Positions 52,804 through 62,242 of a stretch of DNA of 64,000 nucleotides are shown in pieces. The stretch is from Parablautia muri (GTDB taxonomy: Bacteria; Bacillota; Clostridia; Lachnospirales; Lachnospiraceae): positions 47,799 through 111,798 of the forward strand of contig NZ_QZDT01000013.1 in assembly GCF_009917485.1 (NCBI RefSeq). Reading direction: 5' to 3'. Position numbers and translations under genes: made by a program. The notes beneath the pieces are model-generated. The model was given only the letters and a program-made list of their open reading frames with translations, did no database searches and was not told where the DNA came from. The number at the start of each line of letters is the position of its first letter. The first letter of the stretch is position 1.

Positions 52804-53227
52804 ATTGCCCATACCCCTCATACAGATATTATGCATTCACATACATTTCCGTATACACTCCAACGCCACGCTTCTTACATTATCATAGTAATTATACGTC
52901 TTTACGAATTATAATACAACGACAAGTTTTAGTATCATTCCCGTCATACACATGGTCCGTTACTATTCACGGTCTGGAAGCCGCTCATAGTAACATTCGG
53001 GGCGATATTCCAAGTTTCGCTTCGCAAAAATCGCCCTTCACACCTGAATCACATTCTCATACGCATTCCTGACCCGTGAAAAGTAACCATGGCCCCTTTA
53101 GATTGGAACCTCTCCACATATGGCAGTAAGCCATAGTGCGGCGGTCTTGCTTATGATCCTTTTATTTCATTCAGCATAAGGCAAGCACAAACTCAGCAAA
53201 CAAATATAAGCCTCCGAACCCCGTTGA
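52804..53227. other. Intergenic region holding MITE copy B
   Basis: No gene. Apart from the element at 52959-53087, I see only AT-rich sequence to its left and about 140 bp of unassigned sequence to its right. Confidence 0.4.
52959..53087. mobile_element. MITE-like element, copy B
   Basis: 129 bp, inverted relative to copy A at 32400-32544. Ends GTTACTATTCACGG and CCGTGAAAAGTAAC. The interior hairpin (GGGGCGAT...ATCGCCC) is shared. CATGG flanks both ends. It lacks the small hairpin insertion of copy A. Confidence 0.75.
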
Positions 53228-53362
53228 TGTCAAGTAATTGTCACGAACTTTTTTCACTTTTTTGAGTAAAAATCGCTGAAACCCGCATAACTTCGTTGGG
53301 GTTGTGGTGAATTAATGTCAAGTTTGTGAAAAAATCGTGGTAAATTAGTGTCAAGTTGAAAT
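53228..53362. repeat. Island-flanking direct repeat, left copy
   Basis: About 130 bp, roughly 85% matching 62112-62241 in the same orientation. Shared blocks include CACGAACTTTTTTCACTTTT, CGCATAACTTCGTT and GTGAAAAAATCGTGGTAAAT. An internal inverted repeat (CACGA..TTTTTTCAC / GTGAAAAAA..CGTG) and TTARTGTCAAGTT direct repeats look like transposase-binding ends. Confidence 0.7.
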
Positions 53363-53529
53363 GTCCGCCATAAGCTCTGACCTTCTATAAAGAATCTTGC
53401 AAGCTAAGGATCCAGTTGTCAGCATAAATATCATCTTCGAACCATCTTCTCACCTGCCCCGGATTTTCCCCAACAACGTCTCTGTCTGGTATCAGACTTT
53501 ATCCTGCACCGAACCTCCTACCAAAAAAT
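53363..53529 (-). other. Downstream of rdrB: short coding remnant
   Basis: A minus-strand frame without a start encodes PDRDVVGENPGQVRRWFEDD, then IYADNWILSLQDSL and a stop near 53393. Unrecognised; probably a fragment of an older mobile-element gene. No clear terminator for rdrB. Confidence 0.3.
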
Positions 53530-56079
53530 TTATTTTATTCTTGAGAGATAATCCGCTTCCCTCGAAGTTGCACTGAAAACCTGTGTAATTCCCATTCTTC
53601 TCACATAATCAATCCACGCGTAAATATCTTCTACATCGTATATATATTGACCATCCTTTGTCTTTGCCTTCCTTAGTGCAGCCGTCATCAAGGCAAATTC
53701 ATTTTCTAAGGAAGTATCAAACACACCCTGGTCATCCGTATTTAATGATACCTGTAACGACATATTATTTTCAGTGTTTCTCAATTTTCTGCCATTAAAA
53801 CGAAGAATCGGATGCTCCTCATATTTTTGAATCGTTCCAATCAAATAATTTGATGACGGATTAGTTTCAATCCCAATTCCTTCCATCACCAACATCTGAA
53901 TCATTCGGTCCTGTATCTCTCTTACCGCTTCCGCATAACCGCATGGAATTTTAAACAATACTCTTTTTGCACCTTCTTTTCTTACGTGCTCGTCATAGTG
54001 ATACATTCTATAAAGTTTTCTGTATTTCTCTGCCTTTCTTATTGAATTAGAAACCTTGTCGTTAAACTCATAACGAGAAAACCTTTTTAACGGAATACTG
54101 TTTAAACTGCACGCAAACGCTTCCTCATCTAGCAAATAACTTCCCGGAAAATCGCCTCGAAGCCGCCAGCTATTATAATACTCTAAATAATTTACTGACT
54201 CGCAGCGCGAATTCTTCAAGTTATATGTAGGATAAATCTCATTAAACAAATCATAAAATTGCTGGTCAAGTATACTCTTTAATTTCCCGTTCAAACCAAT
54301 CCTGTATTCATCCTGCTTAACCAACAGCCATGCAATATCATCTAGCAATTCCTGTTTCGGCAAAGCAAGCACATTTCCTTTAAACTGATAATAGGCAGAA
54401 GGATCAATCCCCAGTGCTAGTGCATGTCCAATCCTGCATCCTCTATGCAGGTTACAAAAAAGCATCGCTTCATCAATTGCCCTCAAACCATCCACGAGAT
54501 CCAAGAAGTCTTCTCCTGCATGATAGGTTGCCATTAAAACGCCCTGCCTGCCTAATTCACCTGGAACTAAATAATCCAGCAAATACCGATATATTTGCGC
54601 AAATACTTCCGGCCTACATCCAATTTCATTTGCACAGGCATCTATTCCACGAATATATTGATTTATCCTGTCCTTTTTTTCCAAGAGTGCTACAATAGCA
54701 TTTGCATATTTCTCCGTTTTCCGTCGCACTACAACGTCCCTTGGCGCATATAATTCGTACTTTTTCTCCTTGGCTTTCGGAAAGTGCAATACAAAAAACA
54801 TCTTTTCCTTAATTTCATCTTCACCAACACATTCTAATTTTTGATTCAATTTACCTGCTAATGTATGGGAATCTAATGCCGGACAAATCCTTGCCTCTAG
54901 AGAAACGATATTTTGCTCCTGAAAAGAAGCATTTACGGCTAATCGGACAAGTTCATACTCATATTCTTTCTTATCCTCAACAAAATACTCCTTCCGCGAC
55001 TCATAATCGCCAAAATTTGAAAAACCTACCATCCGGTTTACCTGTACCATTTCACTTCTGAAATAAGTTCTGGCAACTAAATAACGATAAAACACATTTT
55101 TTTGATATTCCTTAAAGGAATATTCACCTGTACCAAAGGAGCGCTTATAACATTCATATAGAAATCTTCTCTCTCCCGACAGGAGCCTGCTAGGGTTATT
55201 ATTCTCATCATATACATCCTTTTCCAATGCATAATCTAAAATAACATGCTTCTCATTGGCCGCGCCATATGTCGCTCTTGCAAGATTTATGATATCCTGT
55301 AAATCTGATACCACTTCCCATACCAAAATTTTTCTTTGTTCAATACCCTCTATAATTTTTTGTAATTCTTCCGTCAAAAAATTGTCACAATGTATCACCC
55401 CAAAAAGAAAAATTCTGTATAATGCCGCCCTAAGGCACAGCTCATAAAATCTTTTTTTATTTGGGTCGTTTCCATAGTTGTACTGGAGCATTTTTTCGAA
55501 TTTTTTAAACTCTTTTCCACGGTTTTCAATATGGTTCATCAGGCAAATCCAGTTCAACTCAAATATTTTTGTCGAGCCATTCAGATGAAAATGATTCTCC
55601 GCCATTCCCCTTTTCAATATATTATCCAGACGCATATCATCGCTACCAATAATAGGCTCCCATGCGAAAAAGCAGTTTTCCCTTCCTCTCTTTAGATCCT
55701 CTTGAGCCAAAAATGCACATGTAAAGAAATCTTGCCCAAGCTGAAAAGAAATTTCTCTCCACCTCAGCATCTCGTCCAATTTACATTTGATCTTCTGCGA
55801 TTGAAACGTCAGCAGCTTCGATGCAACTTTTGAAATCATTCCGAAGACACTTCTTAAGCCATTCGGGCTATTTCTCATATCCTCTTTCAATAGAAGGTAA
55901 TTATTAACTCTCTCATCCTCCGAATATTTGGGAAAAATATCCTTAACATATTCCAGATACAGTTTCTTCCCAACACGGTCATATGTATGGCAATCCCCAC
56001 TTGTCCCACGAAATAACTGTATCTGTTCAAATGGTATTTTCTTGAACAATATTTCCAAATTCCCGCGTTCAATATCCAT
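53530..56079 (-). CDS. rdrB: RADAR adenosine deaminase RdrB
   Basis: 849 residues. An adenosine-deaminase TIM barrel interrupted by long inserts. Zinc/catalytic motifs in order: HFHLNGS (residues 163-169, metal HxH), TYHAGED (about 517-523, His and catalytic Glu), GCRIGHALAL (about 544-553, His), SLNTDDQGVFD (about 775-785, paired Asp). Size and inserts match RdrB of the RADAR phage-defence system, which with RdrA forms a very large assembly and deaminates adenine nucleotides or RNA adenosines on infection. GGATATAAGG precedes the ATG, 12 bp after rdrA, so the two form an operon. A plain ADA is about 340 residues, so a housekeeping role is unlikely. Confidence 0.88.
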   Translation of the reverse strand: MDIERGNLEILFKKIPFEQIQLFRGTSGDCHTYDRVGKKLYLEYVKDIFPKYSEDERVNNYLLLKEDMRNSPNGLRSVFGMISKVASKLLTFQSQKIKCKLDEMLRWREISFQLGQDFFTCAFLAQEDLKRGRENCFFAWEPIIGSDDMRLDNILKRGMAENHFHLNGSTKIFELNWICLMNHIENRGKEFKKFEKMLQYNYGNDPNKKRFYELCLRAALYRIFLFGVIHCDNFLTEELQKIIEGIEQRKILVWEVVSDLQDIINLARATYGAANEKHVILDYALEKDVYDENNNPSRLLSGERRFLYECYKRSFGTGEYSFKEYQKNVFYRYLVARTYFRSEMVQVNRMVGFSNFGDYESRKEYFVEDKKEYEYELVRLAVNASFQEQNIVSLEARICPALDSHTLAGKLNQKLECVGEDEIKEKMFFVLHFPKAKEKKYELYAPRDVVVRRKTEKYANAIVALLEKKDRINQYIRGIDACANEIGCRPEVFAQIYRYLLDYLVPGELGRQGVLMATYHAGEDFLDLVDGLRAIDEAMLFCNLHRGCRIGHALALGIDPSAYYQFKGNVLALPKQELLDDIAWLLVKQDEYRIGLNGKLKSILDQQFYDLFNEIYPTYNLKNSRCESVNYLEYYNSWRLRGDFPGSYLLDEEAFACSLNSIPLKRFSRYEFNDKVSNSIRKAEKYRKLYRMYHYDEHVRKEGAKRVLFKIPCGYAEAVREIQDRMIQMLVMEGIGIETNPSSNYLIGTIQKYEEHPILRFNGRKLRNTENNMSLQVSLNTDDQGVFDTSLENEFALMTAALRKAKTKDGQYIYDVEDIYAWIDYVRRMGITQVFSATSREADYLSRIK

Positions 56080-56091
56080 CCTTATATCCCT

Positions 56092-58794
56092 CTAATTAAT
56101 GACATTTCTTATTTGGGCAACAGCTTTATATTCATTATGTTGTTCTTCACTGATCTTTTTCTGAGGATTCTCCATATATAAATCAACAACCTCTGAATAT
56201 AATTTCATAAGTAATTCAGAATCAAACCCCTCTGGCATTTTCTTCTCTTTATAAGTATATTGCTGAATACTATTTGCTATATTTTCAAGTAAATCCTTCA
56301 CATAATCAGCATACCTATTCTTTTCAGTTATGAATCCTGTTATGCCTTTTACTTTTCCAATATAATCCTCTGTAGCAACCGTTTCAATCTTCTGTGCAAA
56401 AACACGTTTCAAATTCCGCTTTTCTATTTCATCCGCCTCAGTAACGCTGGGGTACTTGTTCTTCTCCTCCGCTACCATACACACACGTGCATAAATCTGG
56501 CAAATGTCTATCTCCTTTCCTTTTATCTCCCCTTTCTCTGTTTTTTCTAATGGAATCCAGAATTTCGTCCAATCGGCATGTCCTGCCCCGGCTTCCTTCA
56601 TAAAATGGCTCACATTATCCAGAAACTTTTTAATCAGCTGATATGTCCTGTCCTCATTTGACTTTGTTGGTTCTTTATAATCATTATTCCTTGTGCAATA
56701 TTCAAGTAACTGCAGTGATAAATCCACATTCAGAACAATAACCCTTGCCTGTTTAACCAGGTTTCTATTCTTCTCCTCCATGACGGAAAAAATATCCTTT
56801 ACATCATCCCAATCCACTCTTAAACGTTCCAGATTCAAAAAAACAAACATACTCTCCAATTCACACAAATTTACGATATAATTCTCAAGGCTCACTACCA
56901 CATTCGGAGGAATTGTATAATTATTGGCAATAAGAGGAACCCTATTCAAACGAATCTTACCGTTGTTTTGCAACTCAAAGTTAGAACTCAGTAAAGCCAT
57001 AAGAATCCAGATAATGATTTCAGATCGTCCAGTATCTTTCTTTAGTGCTGTGACTTTTGTCTTCGAAACATCTTTCCTTTCAATAGACAACAAACACTTT
57101 TCTTCCTCCAAAACATCTGCAACCGCATTCCAACACTCAAATATATTAATAAAGAATTTATCTCTATTCATCACAAACTGGTGGTTTTCAGTTGCAATCC
57201 ACGGTACAACCCCATTCGCCCGATTACCCCAAATAAATCCCCCAATTAATGGATTAGCTATTTCTATTTTCTCACAAAATTTTTCGTTTAATATAATGGT
57301 GTAATATATCTCAACATAATCAGATAACAAATTATCATCATTAAATGTCAAACAAGACATATTGTTGGTAAGCCTTTCAATAACAATTGCCAAACTCCAA
57401 AGTGTGAATTCTAAATTAGAATTGGCATATATATCTACTACACCTACTCTACCTGTCTTTTTTTGATATACTTTATTCAGGAAGTTATACATATTGTAAT
57501 TTTTGATTCGATCATCGCTCTCCACAACTTCCATCAAATCTTCCAGTTCTTCCTGTCTCACATTTCTCTTAATCATTTCCTCTATAAAATAATACTTAAA
57601 TTCCAATATATTATTCAGCTTTATCCGTATATTGTCTCCCGGATATTCCATTTCATTGAGCATTGAAATAAAATTGATCAAATCTCTCAAATTAGAAGGA
57701 ACCAGATAACTGGATCCATTTTCGGAAGGGATAAAATACATTCCAGTTTTCTCACATATCAATTTAAGCAATCGATTTTCAAGAACCAGCGATTGATTAT
57801 CCATACCATCATTCTTGAGCACAATTCCTTCCAGTTCAACCTGATTACTTTTCAGTTCCGGCAGATAAATTCTCCTCGCTTTCGGAATCAACTTGGTGGT
57901 ATACCGTTCAGCCATTTCCCTCATTTCTCTATCGATCGTATTTGTCCGTCCCTTTCCCTGAATAATGTTCTTAAAATCATCCCTGTTTTTCTCTTCAATT
58001 CCCATTTCAAACTGTTCGATTTTAACAGCCATCACAATAATTATATTGGGCAAAATCAAATATTTTCGAATCTGCTCCGCCATCTTATAAACATTCTCGT
58101 TACATAAATCCAAATCATCTATAGCAATCAACAGTTTTCCGCACTTTTTTGCACTCGCCCGCTTAGAATTAAGCTCTAAATACATTTTGACCAATTCTTC
58201 CATATCATTCCTTAGCATCGTACTTGCGCCAAGTTTCTGCAGTTTTGAAATATTTCCTGCCTCATCATACTCATCATCCAACATTTTCTCCTTGTTGTTA
58301 ATGATTGAAAGGCTTTTATACACCTTCGATAACTGCATCATCATCTTTTCTCGTTCGTATTGTTCTATTGATTGATTATTCTCATCATAAATGCTCTGAA
58401 AATCCTGGTATATATGAGCCAATACAATATCTACAATATTATGCACCTCATCAAACATTGACGGATCAACAACAATATTTGTTTTCCAATTACTGTTCCT
58501 GATGTTCTCCCCAAACTTTAGTTTATCATCACGTTCCCCCGACCGAACCAAAGCTTGGACAAAGGACATCATAGCACTGCTCTTTCCGCTACCTCTTTCA
58601 CCGCAAAAAGCAATAATATTATTGGGATTTTCCAGCCTATTATTTTCATTCCCATTATCATCTTGTAAATTCCAAATATTATTCAAACTATTCACTGCAA
58701 TTTCATATTCATGAAAATACAAACTGTCCTCGATAATTTTTTCTTCTATATGTATTTTAAATCTTTGTCCATCTGCAATTTTTAGTTTTTTCAT
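56092..58794 (-). CDS. rdrA: RADAR ATPase RdrA (KAP-like P-loop)
   Basis: About 900 residues. The N-terminal P-loop ATPase has Walker A FCGERGSGKSSAMM (residues about 66-79), Walker B GKLLIAIDDLDLCNEN (about 222-237) and a sensor segment IIIVMAVKIEQFEMGI. A long helical C-terminal region of about 600 residues follows, as in RdrA. I chose the second ATG (58794; GGAG 10 bases upstream); the first, at 58800, is also possible. It is directly upstream of rdrB. RdrA is thought to load or activate the deaminase ring. It is low in GC relative to the chromosome genes, a sign of transfer. Confidence 0.85.
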   Translation of the reverse strand: MKKLKIADGQRFKIHIEEKIIEDSLYFHEYEIAVNSLNNIWNLQDDNGNENNRLENPNNIIAFCGERGSGKSSAMMSFVQALVRSGERDDKLKFGENIRNSNWKTNIVVDPSMFDEVHNIVDIVLAHIYQDFQSIYDENNQSIEQYEREKMMMQLSKVYKSLSIINNKEKMLDDEYDEAGNISKLQKLGASTMLRNDMEELVKMYLELNSKRASAKKCGKLLIAIDDLDLCNENVYKMAEQIRKYLILPNIIIVMAVKIEQFEMGIEEKNRDDFKNIIQGKGRTNTIDREMREMAERYTTKLIPKARRIYLPELKSNQVELEGIVLKNDGMDNQSLVLENRLLKLICEKTGMYFIPSENGSSYLVPSNLRDLINFISMLNEMEYPGDNIRIKLNNILEFKYYFIEEMIKRNVRQEELEDLMEVVESDDRIKNYNMYNFLNKVYQKKTGRVGVVDIYANSNLEFTLWSLAIVIERLTNNMSCLTFNDDNLLSDYVEIYYTIILNEKFCEKIEIANPLIGGFIWGNRANGVVPWIATENHQFVMNRDKFFINIFECWNAVADVLEEEKCLLSIERKDVSKTKVTALKKDTGRSEIIIWILMALLSSNFELQNNGKIRLNRVPLIANNYTIPPNVVVSLENYIVNLCELESMFVFLNLERLRVDWDDVKDIFSVMEEKNRNLVKQARVIVLNVDLSLQLLEYCTRNNDYKEPTKSNEDRTYQLIKKFLDNVSHFMKEAGAGHADWTKFWIPLEKTEKGEIKGKEIDICQIYARVCMVAEEKNKYPSVTEADEIEKRNLKRVFAQKIETVATEDYIGKVKGITGFITEKNRYADYVKDLLENIANSIQQYTYKEKKMPEGFDSELLMKLYSEVVDLYMENPQKKISEEQHNEYKAVAQIRNVIN

Positions 58795-58800
58795 AAGCAT

Positions 58801-59103
58801 TTCTCTCCAATTCGTTTTTTATTTTGTATAATCTGCACTTTAATATATTCCTCATTCACAATCAAATATGTATCTCTGCATATCTCTTCAAATATTCCTC
58901 CTTCTTATCATCAATAGTCGGTTCCTCCTTTTGAAAACGAACTTTTACAATATAATCCCCTATTCTATTAACATATATTATTTATCTGCTCTGCAAAAGA
59001 AGCCATCTCTTCGGGAATAGACTTTTTCGTTTTTAACACAATATCCCTTAAATCTGTTAATATTATAAAAACAATTTGTATGAATTATATTAACACTTTT
59101 AGA
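58801..59103 (-). other. AT-rich spacer between ptuB and rdrA with two ORF remnants
   Basis: Two short frames without ribosome sites or ATG: IVFIILTDLRDIVLKTKKSI, then PEEMASFAEQINNIC; and NRIGDYIVKVRFQKEEPTID, then DKKEEYLKRYAEIHI. The second recalls the tiny TnpW-like proteins carried by clostridial transposons. AGGAGGAA motifs occur but without matching starts. This spacer may carry the rdrAB promoter. Confidence 0.35.
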
Positions 59104-59754
59104 TTATTTTATTAGTTCACCAAAAGATTGCATTAACTTTTCACTTTGCAACACCACGCTTCTTTTGAATCCGGCAAAATTACTTTCCCTGCTCAGCATT
59201 TTTTTAATATTTTCCCAATATACTGTTCGTAACTTTAAATCATTCTCATTGTGATAATTTTCAACGCATTCCATAAAATTTTTTAGTTCCCGGGATATCC
59301 TTTTTTTCAAATTTTTTGCTTCACATGCCGAAATTGGCGTTCCTGCGCCATTATATATCTTATCAAGTAATTCTCTGGTTTCACCATTCTCTGCACCATT
59401 CAATCGTTCCAATATTTTCACATAACTTTCTGGATAACTATTAAATTTCAGAATTATGTATTTTTCTGGATCCTCTTTTGTACAATCTATTATATGATCA
59501 TAACAACTTCCTTTAATCCTATTACAATGAGCACATGCAAAAAAAAGATTTTCCCAATCATATTTCAAATGCTTATGATTTTTACATGAATGAAAATGCT
59601 CTACATTTATCGATGTTGGGGATTTTTCTTCGCAAATATAACACTTATCCAAAAAATCCTGTTGTAATATTAATAAAACCTGTTCACTTCGATAATCTTC
59701 TTCTGTTTTAATAACTATTCCTTGCGGAATTTCTGATTTACTTATCTTTACCAT
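59104..59754 (-). CDS. ptuB: Septu-like HNH nuclease PtuB
   Basis: 216 residues. HNH/zinc module near the N-terminus: CYICEEK (C38, C41), INVEHFHS (H53), YDWENLFFACAHCNRIKG (N69; C74, C77). A helical C-terminal half follows. It is the effector nuclease of Septu-type anti-phage systems. Its ATG lies inside the end of the upstream ATPase gene (17-bp overlap), the usual PtuA-PtuB layout with tight coupling. A stand-alone retron- or OLD-linked HNH is the alternative. Confidence 0.78.
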   Translation of the reverse strand: MVKISKSEIPQGIVIKTEEDYRSEQVLLILQQDFLDKCYICEEKSPTSINVEHFHSCKNHKHLKYDWENLFFACAHCNRIKGSCYDHIIDCTKEDPEKYIILKFNSYPESYVKILERLNGAENGETRELLDKIYNGAGTPISACEAKNLKKRISRELKNFMECVENYHNENDLKLRTVYWENIKKMLSRESNFAGFKRSVVLQSEKLMQSFGELIK

Positions 59755-60892
59755 GTTTTCTTTGACTTTCTGTTATCTGGAAATCTAATATAATGTCCTC
59801 TGCTACAAAAAATGGAATCGATTGAAAATACTTAATTAAATCTACCAACTCCTCATCCTCAGAAACACTTCGTGAAGTATCTTTCTCTACAAGTTCGCGA
59901 TATCTTCCATACTTATTTCCCATCACATCTGAAAATACAGTTGTACTAAATAGAGATTCTACTAAACATTCATACGAATACGCTGATAAATTTCCTACCA
60001 TGATATTTTTTTCTAAATCATATATCACTGCAGATTCTATTGAAGATACAACAAAAGGAGAATGTGTTGCTACAATAAACTGAAGATTTGGAAAAACTCT
60101 TACTAAAAAAGGTAAAACCTTCTTTTGCCATGCAATATGCAAGTGTAACTCTATTTCATCTATCAAAACAATCCCTGGCAAATCATATTTTAAGTGAGCC
60201 TGCTGTTCCATTCTAATTACTATTTCAGAAAATAAGTCAAAAAGTGCTTCATAGCCGCTTGCCATTTCGTCCAAACCAAATTCTTCCCTGCCTGGTAATT
60301 TAATTTTAAAACACATATCTTCCAATAAAAATTTCAATTCTAATTGAGCATTATCGAATAGTTCTCTCAATGCACCCTGTAGCCATTCAAACCATTTTTC
60401 TACATCTTTAACTGTTTCCTCGTCTCCTTTTTCTCTTGCAAACAATTTCTCTACGTATAAATATACAAGAAGCTGCCCAAATGATGTATTCATTTTTTCA
60501 GTGAACATTTTTACTTTATATATATTAAAAGCTCCAACTGTCTTTGATTTATTCATGGTAAACTTTCTGTCTGCTGAAAAATATATAAGTATAATTTGAC
60601 CTTCCTGATATAACTTATACATTTCTTTACCATCAATACTATTAGAAAGATTACTTCTTATGTCTATTTTATCAGAAGAAGAATCGAATTTTATTTCCTT
60701 CCAATCTTGCCCCATAAATCCCATAACATGTAAAAAAGAATTTTCGATTGCTTTAAGTACACTCGTTTTCCCACATCCATTGATACCCGTAATCAATAAA
60801 TGTTTCTTCTCGTTTTGGGGTAATTCTATTTTTATATTCTGTAAATGCCTGACCTGCCGTATATTAATCTCTGTCAAATATACTTGTTCCAT
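59738..60892 (-). CDS. ptuA: Septu-like SMC/ABC-type ATPase PtuA
   Basis: 384 residues. Walker A ITGINGCGKTSVLKAI (residues about 34-49), a signature-like GLDEMASGYEALFDLF (about 205-220), Walker B GIVLIDEIELHLHIAW (about 237-252) and H-switch FIVATHSPFVVSS. An insert between the ATPase halves replaces the long coiled coil of SMC proteins. This is the sensor/gate partner of PtuB. GAAAAGAGGATT precedes the ATG. No TOPRIM domain is present, so it is not an OLD nuclease. Confidence 0.82.
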   Translation of the reverse strand: MEQVYLTEINIRQVRHLQNIKIELPQNEKKHLLITGINGCGKTSVLKAIENSFLHVMGFMGQDWKEIKFDSSSDKIDIRSNLSNSIDGKEMYKLYQEGQIILIYFSADRKFTMNKSKTVGAFNIYKVKMFTEKMNTSFGQLLVYLYVEKLFAREKGDEETVKDVEKWFEWLQGALRELFDNAQLELKFLLEDMCFKIKLPGREEFGLDEMASGYEALFDLFSEIVIRMEQQAHLKYDLPGIVLIDEIELHLHIAWQKKVLPFLVRVFPNLQFIVATHSPFVVSSIESAVIYDLEKNIMVGNLSAYSYECLVESLFSTTVFSDVMGNKYGRYRELVEKDTSRSVSEDEELVDLIKYFQSIPFFVAEDIILDFQITESQRKHGKDK

Positions 60893-60998
60893 ATCAATCC
60901 TCTTTTCAAATGTAAAATCAGGAAAATAGCTTATATTTCTGTTATTTTCCTGATTTATTATAACAATATAAAATTTCTAATAATTTCATTTTGTTGCT

Positions 60999-61928
60999 TT
61001 ACACTGTGCGAAGTCCTCCAAGTTGTTCTACAACTGCAATATCAAGTCCCGAATATTCCGCAATCTTCTCTATCGGCAGTACTCCATCCTGTAGCATCCT
61101 GATTGCTGTTTCTTTCTTACTCTCGTTCCGACCTTCATCTCTTCCTTTATTCAAAATCGTCCTTGCTTCTGTTTCAAGTAGCGCTCCGCTCATTATTCCA
61201 CCTATACCTTTCTGCACATTCTCATACTTCTGCGCAATTTCTCTAATCACATCACCGGAAAGTTCTATAATTGTATGTTTGTCAAATGCCCCAATAATCT
61301 CTTCCTGTTCCAGTTTATCAAGTCTACTCAAAATATCCTGATACTCTGCTTTCAATTCTGCCAGCTTCTGCTCATTACTATTATACACCTTAAAGTTCTT
61401 TTCATGTGAAAAAATATAAAACGGAATTAACAGTAATAAGCCTTTTGAAAAGATTTCCTCCAGAGAATACCCCTGTATCTTCATGATTGGCACATCATAC
61501 TCCACAGTACCGCCTGGAGTTTTTATCACATACCGCATTTTATCAGGTGTCTTCTTATATGTTCTAAGATACAACACTGCTGTATTTGGAAATGTTACAG
61601 TCAGTGTTTCATTAATGATCTCACTCTCATCCAATGCTATCTGGGCATCGTATTCAAACAACCGGATTGTCATACGCCCATCCGGCAGGCTGCTCTCACA
61701 TTCAAGATGATACTTTTTCTTTATCTTTCCAAATATTGTGAAATTAGTATCCGTTATTCTTTTCTGGTCTGCTTCATCCTGTTGGTCAATAAAATGCTCA
61801 TTGGGATGAAACTCTATTTTTTCATTCCCTATATAATCTTCTCCAAAAATCTCATTGATCACCGGGATGATCATCTGTCGGCAGTCATTCAAGATTGTCC
61901 GGAATGCCCCATCATATATATTCCCCAT
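60999..61928 (-). CDS. Rpn family PD-(D/E)XK nuclease / putative transposase
   Basis: About 309 residues from ATG 61928 (AGAGGA upstream). The N-terminal nuclease core has DTNFTIFGKIKKKYHLECES (Asp, then Glu-x-x) and a following strand. The helical C-terminal part ends in RNESKKETAIRMLQDGVLPI, EKIAEYSGLDIAVVEQLGG, the usual Rpn tail. These proteins promote recombination and are common beside defence islands and phage genes. It lies 107 bp upstream of ptuA on the same strand and could share its transcript. Confidence 0.82.
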   Translation of the reverse strand: MGNIYDGAFRTILNDCRQMIIPVINEIFGEDYIGNEKIEFHPNEHFIDQQDEADQKRITDTNFTIFGKIKKKYHLECESSLPDGRMTIRLFEYDAQIALDESEIINETLTVTFPNTAVLYLRTYKKTPDKMRYVIKTPGGTVEYDVPIMKIQGYSLEEIFSKGLLLLIPFYIFSHEKNFKVYNSNEQKLAELKAEYQDILSRLDKLEQEEIIGAFDKHTIIELSGDVIREIAQKYENVQKGIGGIMSGALLETEARTILNKGRDEGRNESKKETAIRMLQDGVLPIEKIAEYSGLDIAVVEQLGGLRTV

Positions 61929-62111
61929 ATACAATCCTCTGTATTTCTTATTTTTATCATATCATTTTCTTACTACATACACAACTACATCCAAAATACA
62001 ATTTATATTCTTTTGCAAATCTCTTGCTTTAAATTTATTACTACTAATTGCCCACCAATATACCATTTTCCTTTATAGATATGGTTCACGCCTATTCGTC
62101 ACATCCCCCGA
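61929..62111. other. Intergenic region upstream of Rpn gene
   Basis: AT-rich sequence with no gene; it probably holds the promoter of the Rpn/Septu transcript. Confidence 0.4.
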
Positions 62112-62241
62112 TTGTCTCAAGTTAATATCACGAACTTTTTTCACTTTTTTGAAGCAAAATTCCCGGAAGTCGCATAACTTCGTTAGGGTTGTGATAAATT
62201 AATGTCAAGTTCGTGAAAAAATCGTGGTAAATTAATGCTAA
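62112..62241. repeat. Island-flanking direct repeat, right copy
   Basis: Diverged copy of 53228-53362. It abuts the stop codon of the serine recombinase remnant. Shared blocks are listed under the left copy. Confidence 0.7.
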
Positions 62242-62242
62242 G

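Noticed and set aside
42094..53000. Functional complete conjugative element
   Set aside because: No coupling protein, no type IV secretion genes and no intact integrase are in the block; only mobilisation remnants are seen.
53530..56079. Housekeeping adenosine deaminase
   Set aside because: At 849 residues it is over twice the usual size, with long inserts, and is coupled to a KAP-like ATPase gene.
59738..60892. OLD-family (Gabija GajA-like) nuclease
   Set aside because: No TOPRIM acidic motifs after the ATPase, and the partner is an HNH protein, not a UvrD-like helicase. The Septu layout fits better.
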